Origin: an uncultured Lachnospiraceae bacterium
Lineage (GTDB): Bacteria > Bacillota > Clostridia > Lachnospirales > Lachnospiraceae
Direction of reading: 5' to 3'
Assembly: GCA_947246015.1 (NCBI GenBank)
Contig: CAMXQE010000024.1
Location: 1 to 64,000, forward strand
Length of the DNA: 64,000 nucleotides
A program made the position numbers and the translations under genes. This document shows, one piece after another, positions 56,896 through 64,000 of the stretch. Every line of letters starts with the position of its first letter. Positions within the stretch are counted from its first letter, which is position 1. The notes below the pieces were generated by a model that saw only the letters and a list, made by a program, of their open reading frames with translations, made no database searches and had not been told where the DNA came from.

Positions 56896-56904
56896 TGCTA
56901 TAAT
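56896..56904 (+). promoter_or_regulatory. Extended -10 promoter of the AraC gene
   Basis: TG-C-TATAAT, about 45 nt upstream of the AraC start. The 148-nt divergent gap to the GH94 gene is AT-rich and probably holds its operators. Confidence 0.55.
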
Positions 56905-56947
56905 AAAAATACTTACGTTCCAGTAACAAGTTTGAAAGGAAAACAAT

Positions 56948-57688
56948 ATGAATCTACGAAACGAATGGTTTCAGGAAGAACTTCAAAAGAGCGAGGAATC
57001 GCTTTCCCACCGCCCGTTAGAAGAAGAATATTCTTTTTATCAGGCAGTCAGTTCGGGGGATATAGACTTTGTACAAAAGAACTGTCAGGAGAATGCTTTT
57101 ACCAATCCGGACGGAATGGGTATCCTCTCTACCAATCCCCTGACCAATATAAAATATCATTTTGTTGTCACGGTCGCCATGGTCACAAGACGCTGTGTGG
57201 AGGCAGGCATGGAATTAGAACAGGCATTCCGTCTCAGCGACTTCTACATCTTAAAAATGGATGCCTGCACCTCTATTGAAGCCATCTCAAAACTGCACAA
57301 GCAAATGGCTCTTGACTATACAAGAAAAATGATGCTGGTGAAAAAAAGCGCCATAATTTCAAAACCTATCGTCCTTTGCATGGACTATATTTACAGCCAT
57401 ATCAACCGACGGATTACCGTGGAGGAGCTTGCGGAACATGCAGGGCTTTCCCCCAGCTATCTTTCCAGGCTTTTTAAGAAAGAGCTTAACATTTCCGTCA
57501 GTGATTACATCTGTGAAATGAAAATCGAAAAAGCGCAGCACCTGTTAAAGTATTCCGATTACAGCCTGATTGAAATTGCCAATTATCTGGCATTTTCTTC
57601 CCAGAGCCACTTTATCCAGACTTTTAAGAAGCTGACCGGCCTCACTCCGAAAAAATACCGTGACCACTATTACCGTATTTCATGGTAA
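56948..57688 (+). CDS. AraC-family transcriptional regulator
   Basis: 246 residues. The N-terminal half (helical, no cupin motif) is unassigned. The C-terminal double HTH has VEELAEHAGLSPSYLSRLFK and LIEIANYLAFSSQSHFIQTFK, then GLTPKKYRDHY. AAAGGAAAA precedes ATG. It lies between two GH94 genes and is divergent from the importer operon, which it probably controls. Confidence 0.9.
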   Translation: MNLRNEWFQEELQKSEESLSHRPLEEEYSFYQAVSSGDIDFVQKNCQENAFTNPDGMGILSTNPLTNIKYHFVVTVAMVTRRCVEAGMELEQAFRLSDFYILKMDACTSIEAISKLHKQMALDYTRKMMLVKKSAIISKPIVLCMDYIYSHINRRITVEELAEHAGLSPSYLSRLFKKELNISVSDYICEMKIEKAQHLLKYSDYSLIEIANYLAFSSQSHFIQTFKKLTGLTPKKYRDHYYRISW

Positions 57689-57709
57689 CAGTGGTCTTTT
57701 GCCCTGTTT

Positions 57710-60424
57710 CTATTTTTCCGGAATCGGGCACAATTCTACCGCTGCCTTATGCAGACCATCATCCATAGACTTCACTGCCGCCCGTTCAATCAGCACCTGT
57801 ATGCCATCATTAATCTGCAATGTCTTTCCATCGCAGTCCGCCGCACCGATTCCGTACTCTCCATATTCCAGTTCATCTGTATTTTTGAATGTAACTTCAA
57901 ACTCTTTTCCTGCAAAACGGAACCGGATGGAAGCTGTTTTATTTTCATCAAACTGCTTTTTTAAAAGTTTCGGTTTTATCACCAGATTTCCCGCTTCCCC
58001 ATGAACTCCGAATACTTCTGTTATCATAGTCATCATATACCAGCTTGCGGCGCCTGTCAGATAATGATACATCCCCCGTCCTTCACTGTTAAAATATTCC
58101 GGAATGCCGGGGTAGATTTTACTTGTATCAAAGTCAAGCGCCGTATCTGCCAGTGTCTGAAGCGCTTTATAGCCTTCCTTTGCATATCCTCTTTTATAAA
58201 GTGCATTTGCATACATTACCGTCATATGGGAAAATACCGCTCCGTTTTCTTTCTCTCCATAGGCAAATCCGAACATTCTTCCCATGTCAAACTTCAGTTC
58301 CTTAAAATCCGTGTTCAGCCGGTATCCGCCAATGGAAGCATCATACAGATAACGGTCGGCGCTTTTGCAAATCCGGCTTATCTGTTCCCCGGATGCCGTT
58401 CCGCTCATAATGGCAAAAACCTGTCCCGTCAACATCATCCGCACACCTTTTTCGGAAATTCCCTCTACCGCATTTTTATGATTATCGTAATAACTGTTAA
58501 ACCATCCTTCTCCGTCCTCTCCCTGTATCCACTCTGCTTTACGGATATGCTCCATCATCCAGTCCGCCTTACCGATTAGATTTTCAATCAGCTCGTCCAC
58601 TGCCACCGATATCGTCTTCCCACTGATATTATGTCTGCACAAATCCGTGTATTCCCTTAAGATTTGCTGCTTCGCCTCCACATTTTCATAAATCTCCGCA
58701 TCCCCTTTCAGTAAAACGCCGATTTCTTCCAAAAGCTCTGTCTGCGTATAAGATAATCGGTCCCTTAAGAGACTAAGACAGTCTGCCAGCAGCTTCAGAT
58801 TTCCTGCGTAGGCACAGGTAAATGCCACGCTCTCGCCGTTGTCCGCCGCCATATCCAGCGCATCGTTCCAGTCCGCACCGCGAAGACGCATCACATTATG
58901 TTCCCCGACCTCGTAGAATGCACACAGATGCTCTACCAACAGATGTTCCAGAATCGTTCCGGTATAGATGCTGCCGTCAGCCGTTTTCTGCCACATACCG
59001 TACCCGTCATCCCAATCATGGTCGATACCCGTTCCCCGCGCAGCCTGCGCATCCTTAAAATATCTCACCTTTTCCAGCAGAATCTCCAAATCCCCGGTCT
59101 GGTCAAGATAAAGTCTGGTTGTCATAAACGGCCAGACGGCATGATCCATCCAGACACGGCTGATGCCATTCCTGTCAGCAATAAATTCTCCCTGTTGATT
59201 CCCTATAATGGTCGCATTCGTTCCGTCCATCCGTACCCCGCCGTAATTGCTTACTACCATCTGGCGTACTTCTCCGGGGTCCATTAACAGAAGGGAAAGG
59301 CAGTCCTGCCACAAATCCCTCCATCCCCTTCCCCCTCTCCCATAATCATGGTGAGGCAGGAAAGAACATCCATAGAGCCGTCTTAAAAACGGCTGGAAAC
59401 TTACCCAGCGCATAAAAATGTCAAACCGCTCATCACCAGTATGATATCTGACATTGACTTTCCCCTGCCAGTATTCCTTCACCTCCCGGAACGCCTGTTC
59501 CACTTTCGGGGAAGAAACATATTTTAAAATCATCCCGTCTGTTTCTTCTTCCTTCTGTGCAATTCCCATAATGACAATATATTCTGCAGTTTCCTCCGGT
59601 TTCAGCGTTACCTGTTCAAAGCGGATGCCGCCCATTGCTTCTTTCCCGGCAATTTCCACTCCCGACGGCATCCCCGCTCTGTTCCTGTAAACTGCCTCCG
59701 GATGTGTAAAGGTACCGCCTTCTCCGATAAAAGCATCCACCGTAGGATAAAAGGAAAGAGGTTTTTCGCCATTTCCTGCAGCTCCTGCCACAAAATATGT
59801 CAGATGATTTCTCCGGTGCCCTTTTTCATCAAAAGACATGGTGGGTTTTACTGTGATGCCGTACTGCTGCGTATGAATTCTATGCAGCATGGATGTAACA
59901 TTTCTATGATCCCTGATATTATCCGCACTTCTTCCATAAACCGGGACAGCCGCAACCGGTGTAATCTTCTGTTCCGTTTCCGCCGTATTGCGCAGGATGA
60001 CACGCATAATTTCCACATTGTCGTTTACCGGAACGAAGGAAGTAATCTCTGCTTCCAGCTTATATTTATCCGAGTTTCTTTTCACCGTCTGCCACATCAG
60101 CCCTGCCGTCAATACACTGGAATCCTGTCCATCGGAAAATTTCTTATCTTCCGCTTCTGCCGATGCCCCTGCTGCCGACCAGCATCCGATATCTTCCACA
60201 ATACACCAGAAATTCCTTGTGGATCTGTTATTATGCAGATTCTCAGAGCTTACAGGTTCTAATAAAAAAGACTCCTGATTGATTTTACTGTCGCCTCCCA
60301 AATTTGGTGTGACAGAACTCTTTAATCCCTTTTCCCCGGCAATCGGAAAATAAAGATAGCTGTAATTCTCCGGCTGTCCTATGGAAAAAGTTCCGTCCCT
60401 GTCTAAAAAACATATTGTTTCCAT
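57710..60424 (-). CDS. GH94 phosphorylase, long type (laminaribiose/oligoglucan-like)
   Basis: 904 residues. The barrel shows GRGWRDLWQDCLSLLLMDP and the general-acid motif RGADWNDALDMA. The sequence HHDYGRGGRGWRD and the length, roughly 900 residues, fit the laminaribiose or beta-oligoglucan phosphorylase subgroup better than the cellobiose type (from memory; linkage unproven). GGAGGG precedes ATG. It follows the chemoreceptor gene by 37 nt on the same strand, so the two are co-transcribed, and is convergent with the AraC gene. Confidence 0.9.
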   Translation of the reverse strand: METICFLDRDGTFSIGQPENYSYLYFPIAGEKGLKSSVTPNLGGDSKINQESFLLEPVSSENLHNNRSTRNFWCIVEDIGCWSAAGASAEAEDKKFSDGQDSSVLTAGLMWQTVKRNSDKYKLEAEITSFVPVNDNVEIMRVILRNTAETEQKITPVAAVPVYGRSADNIRDHRNVTSMLHRIHTQQYGITVKPTMSFDEKGHRRNHLTYFVAGAAGNGEKPLSFYPTVDAFIGEGGTFTHPEAVYRNRAGMPSGVEIAGKEAMGGIRFEQVTLKPEETAEYIVIMGIAQKEEETDGMILKYVSSPKVEQAFREVKEYWQGKVNVRYHTGDERFDIFMRWVSFQPFLRRLYGCSFLPHHDYGRGGRGWRDLWQDCLSLLLMDPGEVRQMVVSNYGGVRMDGTNATIIGNQQGEFIADRNGISRVWMDHAVWPFMTTRLYLDQTGDLEILLEKVRYFKDAQAARGTGIDHDWDDGYGMWQKTADGSIYTGTILEHLLVEHLCAFYEVGEHNVMRLRGADWNDALDMAADNGESVAFTCAYAGNLKLLADCLSLLRDRLSYTQTELLEEIGVLLKGDAEIYENVEAKQQILREYTDLCRHNISGKTISVAVDELIENLIGKADWMMEHIRKAEWIQGEDGEGWFNSYYDNHKNAVEGISEKGVRMMLTGQVFAIMSGTASGEQISRICKSADRYLYDASIGGYRLNTDFKELKFDMGRMFGFAYGEKENGAVFSHMTVMYANALYKRGYAKEGYKALQTLADTALDFDTSKIYPGIPEYFNSEGRGMYHYLTGAASWYMMTMITEVFGVHGEAGNLVIKPKLLKKQFDENKTASIRFRFAGKEFEVTFKNTDELEYGEYGIGAADCDGKTLQINDGIQVLIERAAVKSMDDGLHKAAVELCPIPEK

Positions 60425-60461
60425 CTGATAAAACCCTCCTGTCTCCTACATGTTTATTGTT

Positions 60462-62978
60462 CTAAATCCTGAAAACTCCTATCTGTGCCGCCAGTTCCTG
60501 TGCGGAATCTGTCAATTCCTCAGATTCTTTTGCCACATCTTCACTATGTACCATCAGCCCGTTTGCCTGTTCCACCAAAATATCCGAAGATGCAAGTATC
60601 TCCTGGGAACTTGCTGCCTGCTCCTCGGAAATTGCAGCCACATCCCTTGCTACATCTTCTACCTGATCTACCTTCTGTATCATCTGCCGGACCAAATCCC
60701 CTACCGAAATAATATTTTCAAAAATAACGTCAAAAGTTCTTACTGCATTTCCAATCAGCACACTGCTGCTGTTGATATTACCCACACTGTCATTTGCCTG
60801 ATTCACCACGTCACCGATTAATGTCTTTATCTCTAAAATCAGGTTATCAATATCCCGAACGGAATCCGCACTTGTCTGTGCCAGTTTGCCGACTTCTACC
60901 GCTACCACGGCAAATCCTCTTCCCGCTTCGCCTGCACGCGCAGCTTCAATTGACGCATTTAAGGAAAGCAGATTGGTTTCTTCGGCAATGTTACTGATGG
61001 TTCTTGTAATACTTATAATCTCCTCCGAGGCTTTTCCTACTTTATCAATGGCCACCTGCAGTTTGGTCACGGAACTGTTGATATTCTGCATTGCCATACT
61101 TACATCCTGCATTGCCTCCTTGCCCTTTTGGGAAATATGAACCGTTTCCTTCATTTTGCCGTTAACGCCTTCCCCGTCGTTTTTCGTTTCCTCCACAAGT
61201 GTTGCCAGCGTTGTCGCGCTCTGCGCAATTCCATTTACGGAAACCGAAAGCTCCTCCACTGTTCTATTTAATTCCTTCATGGATTGGTTTTGGTGCCTGG
61301 ACGCATCAAACATCTGACCGGAAATATCTCTGCTCTCATCCGCCTGCTGATGAAGCGTACCGGAAACGTCATGGATAGAAGCAATCATACCGCACATTAC
61401 CGCAATAAACCTCTCTACGGACCTGCCCATCACTCCGATTTCATCATTGCCAGACGTCTGGCTGTGAACCGTAAAATCGCCATCCGTCATAGCCGTAATA
61501 ACTTCTGTTAATTTCTTTACCGGATGAATGATAATATGCACAATCCTCTCTATCAGTACGGTCAGTACAAGGACCGAAATCACTCCGAACAGAATCATAA
61601 TATTTCTGAGATGATTCAGATCACTGTAAATTGTTTTGGTGGGAATATAGGATACAAGTACCCACTCCGTTCCGTCCACTTCTTCAAAAACCGTCAGATT
61701 CCCATTTATTTCAGCTACATCAAGCTCATTATCCGTTATCTTATCAGCTACACTATGCATAAAATCGTCATCCAGCTCACTTAACTTTCGGGAAATCAGT
61801 TCCGTATCACGGGAAGCAAGAATCGTATTATCCTCCGTATTTACCAAGAAGGCTTCCGCACCTTCCATCTTAATAAAACTGTTTACATATACGCTGACTT
61901 TATCCAACGATAAATCTACCGAAAGCACACGGACATCTCCCGAATAGCTTTTCAACATGCCGCAGGCGCTGATGACCTGTTCCCCGTTTTCATTGGTATA
62001 CGCATTGGTAACTCCCATGTTTACCCTGCCGAGCCCTGCCTGAAACCACTCCGTCTGCGTCACATCAATTTCAGGGCTTTCCGTTCCTGTACCTGTAACG
62101 GCTGCCCCATCCACCTGAACCATTGACACATTGCTTATTTTTATTCCTGCCGTCGAACCGGCTGCTCCAAGATTAAAATCCAGGCGGCCATTTCCGTCAC
62201 TGTTATCCGTCATTGTAAATTCATAAGTAAAAGTCTGCTTTTCCGTTGTCAGACTGACTGTCTGGTCCTCCAGATAACGTTTATAATCACGGTCCGGCGC
62301 CGAAATACCCACATGCATGGTTCGTTCCGCATCCGCATAAGCATCAAAGCTGACTCTGTATACACCCTGTCTTTGGATTGGCAGATTCGCCTGCACTAAC
62401 TGGATACTGTAATCCACCGTTCCTTCATTTGTGGTCTGAATGGAAATCTCATGATCCAGGATTCCGGCTTCTGCCTCTCCTTCCAGCGCCGTAAGAAACT
62501 GCCAGTCCTTATCGTCCGCCAAATCCTCGGCAACGGCAAAATCACCGTTATTCATATAATTTCCGTCCTCATCCGGTTCCCGTAAAACAACATTTTTCTC
62601 AGGTCTTCCAACCGCCTGTCCGGTATAAAGCGTGCCGTCCGCATCTGCAATATACAGCCCGTCCGGATAATTACTGTCAAAGCCGCAATAAGCATCCAGA
62701 AAGGTCTGCATCTGCTCATTGTCAAAATCCATCCACTCCAGCGCCTGTTTCTGGACGTTAAAAGACATCAGATTCTGATTCAGCCACGATTCAATCTCCG
62801 TAACCTGACTCTCTACAGATGTCTTTAAGAGTTCTTCCGCATTTGACTTAATCACATTTTTCGATACATAATAGGATAAACCTGCAAGCACTATCACAAT
62901 CACTATCACCACAGGCAGTATAATCCCCAATAGCTTTGTTTTTATTGAAATAAATTTCGCCTGATTCTCCTTTTTCAT
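60462..62978 (-). CDS. Chemoreceptor with carbohydrate-binding module inserted in its dCache sensor
   Basis: 838 residues. Transmembrane helices at about 18-38 and 460-480 flank a dCache sensor. Residues about 140-291 interrupt it with a CBM4_9-like domain: NGDFAVAED opening, then [20 protein letters not shown], then [18 protein letters not shown] and [10 protein letters not shown]. The Cache frame resumes at [24 protein letters not shown] (about 480-530) and a signalling domain with [20 protein letters not shown] follow. GGAGGTG precedes ATG 62978. It lies between a sugar-binding protein and a GH94 phosphorylase, so it probably senses beta-glucans. CBM assignment is from motif recall. Confidence 0.88.
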   Translation of the reverse strand: MKKENQAKFISIKTKLLGIILPVVIVIVIVLAGLSYYVSKNVIKSNAEELLKTSVESQVTEIESWLNQNLMSFNVQKQALEWMDFDNEQMQTFLDAYCGFDSNYPDGLYIADADGTLYTGQAVGRPEKNVVLREPDEDGNYMNNGDFAVAEDLADDKDWQFLTALEGEAEAGILDHEISIQTTNEGTVDYSIQLVQANLPIQRQGVYRVSFDAYADAERTMHVGISAPDRDYKRYLEDQTVSLTTEKQTFTYEFTMTDNSDGNGRLDFNLGAAGSTAGIKISNVSMVQVDGAAVTGTGTESPEIDVTQTEWFQAGLGRVNMGVTNAYTNENGEQVISACGMLKSYSGDVRVLSVDLSLDKVSVYVNSFIKMEGAEAFLVNTEDNTILASRDTELISRKLSELDDDFMHSVADKITDNELDVAEINGNLTVFEEVDGTEWVLVSYIPTKTIYSDLNHLRNIMILFGVISVLVLTVLIERIVHIIIHPVKKLTEVITAMTDGDFTVHSQTSGNDEIGVMGRSVERFIAVMCGMIASIHDVSGTLHQQADESRDISGQMFDASRHQNQSMKELNRTVEELSVSVNGIAQSATTLATLVEETKNDGEGVNGKMKETVHISQKGKEAMQDVSMAMQNINSSVTKLQVAIDKVGKASEEIISITRTISNIAEETNLLSLNASIEAARAGEAGRGFAVVAVEVGKLAQTSADSVRDIDNLILEIKTLIGDVVNQANDSVGNINSSSVLIGNAVRTFDVIFENIISVGDLVRQMIQKVDQVEDVARDVAAISEEQAASSQEILASSDILVEQANGLMVHSEDVAKESEELTDSAQELAAQIGVFRI

Positions 62979-63145
62979 AGGAACACCTCCGGATTTTATA
63001 TCCTTAAAATTTTCAACCTGTAAGAGTGCTAACCCATTTTCAATGCGTTTGCACTGACCCTCGCGGCATTTGTCAAATATCCATGCAGGCATGGCTATTT
63101 TCCTGTAACATTTTCCTCATTGCCCGCGGGAATAAAAATATCAGG

Positions 63146-64000
63146 CTACCTGTATTGCTCCACATTCCCGCTGTCTACCTTTTCAAAGGGAATCAGAATA
63201 TATTTCCCATCCTCCGTAGCGCCCTCTATCTCTTTTATGGATTGTCCGGCTGCCAGCTTTTCCGCTGCCCGGACCGCAGCAGTTATCTGGTCAGACATTG
63301 CCTGATATACCGTAAAATCCATTTTTCCGTCAGCAATTGCCTGGCATCCGTTCGCCGAAGCATCTACTCCTAAAAATATAATGGAATCCATGGAAAGCCC
63401 TGCTTCCTCACAGGCTGCAACTGCTCCAAGCGCCATATCGTCATTATTTGCTGCCACACAGTCAAACGTTCTTCCGGTCTTTAAGAATATCTCCATCAAT
63501 TCCCTGGCGGTTTCTTCATTATAATCTGCAAAATCTTCAAATACATAATGAATGTTTTTCCCACTTGCTTTCAGCGTCCGCTTCAGTCCGTTTGTCCTGC
63601 CATCGGTGCCGGAAGCTCCCTTCGGACCCTTTAATATTACAATATTAATTTCATCTTTATTTCCGAGTTTCTCCAATATATATTCCGCCTGATACTGACC
63701 TGCCATATATTCATCCGATGCTACATAAATATAGCGGTCTTTTTCCAACTGCCCATCCTCCGGCGCATTATTGATAAATACCATCGGCGTATCCCCTGCC
63801 GCTGCTTTCAGCTCCGTCACAATATCAGAGGAAACCGGTCCGCACAAGAATACATCACAACCCTGCACAACGGCATTTTTTATCAGGGCATCCTGCATTT
63901 CAACGGAATTCTCCGCATAACCCACATCAAATTCCAAGCCCTGCATCTGTGCCTGTTCTTTCAACTGCTCCGCCCATCCTTCATAATAAGATCCGCTTTC
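63146..64000 (-). CDS. Sugar-binding protein (Peripla_BP_4), N-terminus beyond the window
   Basis: 285 codons, open at the window edge. Ribose/galactose-binding-type fold: GCDVFLCGPVSSDIVTELK, YVASDEYMAGQYQAEYILEK, VAANNDDMALGAVAACEEAG and FLGVDASANGCQAIADGKMD. Followed by the CBM-bearing chemoreceptor after 167 nt on the same strand. The signal sequence would lie outside. It may deliver a sugar to the chemoreceptor or to a transporter encoded beyond the edge. Confidence 0.88.
   Translation of the reverse strand, partial: ESGSYYEGWAEQLKEQAQMQGLEFDVGYAENSVEMQDALIKNAVVQGCDVFLCGPVSSDIVTELKAAAGDTPMVFINNAPEDGQLEKDRYIYVASDEYMAGQYQAEYILEKLGNKDEINIVILKGPKGASGTDGRTNGLKRTLKASGKNIHYVFEDFADYNEETARELMEIFLKTGRTFDCVAANNDDMALGAVAACEEAGLSMDSIIFLGVDASANGCQAIADGKMDFTVYQAMSDQITAAVRAAEKLAAGQSIKEIEGATEDGKYILIPFEKVDSGNVEQYR

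Overview
The window is a chromosomal stretch from a Gram-positive anaerobe of the Lachnospiraceae type (class Clostridia). Supporting evidence is the DapL route to lysine, lipoprotein-anchored solute-binding proteins, a circularly permuted GH3 beta-glucosidase, GH94 phosphorylases, several chemoreceptors, and typical AGGAGG ribosome sites. The genus is not determined. There are no rRNA, tRNA, CRISPR or complete insertion-sequence genes. Most genes lie on the minus strand.

Layout, left to right. 0-2 kb: a PLD-nuclease/helicase cut short at its C-terminus. 2-6.5 kb: an acetyltransferase, then an ECF sigma factor, membrane anti-sigma candidate and VWA lipoprotein operon. 6.5-9 kb: dapF-dapL (lysine/cell wall). 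9-14.7 kb: a four-gene operon with a dynamin-like GTPase, a coiled-coil membrane partner and two zinc-ribbon proteins. 14.8-20 kb: an AAA ATPase, a MoxR-DUF58-DUF4129 operon and two small membrane proteins. 20-23 kb: a two-component system. 23.4-26.9 kb: glnA, an ANTAR regulator and an isoprenoid-synthase-like protein. 27-30.5 kb: a sugar-binding lipoprotein and a frameshifted chemoreceptor. 30.6-33.8 kb: a MITE-like hairpin, a large lipoprotein and an Rpn relic. 33.9-40 kb: nadE, hslO, a methyltransferase, DUF368 and hisC. 40-44.5 kb: a 6-TM chemoreceptor and a beta-glucosidase. 44.5-50.4 kb: an AraC regulator, a CcdA-thioredoxin fusion, a glycosyltransferase fused to a winged helix, a MarR-GNAT protein and an EamA exporter. 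50.5-64 kb: a beta-glucoside utilisation region.

The 50-64 kb region works as a unit. An ABC importer (binding protein plus two permeases) follows a GH94 phosphorylase. A divergent AraC regulator sits upstream. A second GH94 enzyme is co-oriented with a chemoreceptor and a sugar-binding protein that runs off the window. That chemoreceptor has what looks like a CBM4_9 carbohydrate-binding module inserted in its dCache sensor. This is the most novel architecture here and ties chemotaxis directly to glucan use.

Other unusual items are a 42-bp leader element shared by dapF and glnA, a dispersed GAGCGTGTTTGAAAAT repeat family, a perfect 32-bp inverted repeat upstream of hslO, an hslO frame with no ATG/GTG/TTG start at its expected N-terminus, and the GT2-winged-helix fusion. 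Functional names rest on motif recognition by eye. No database search was possible.
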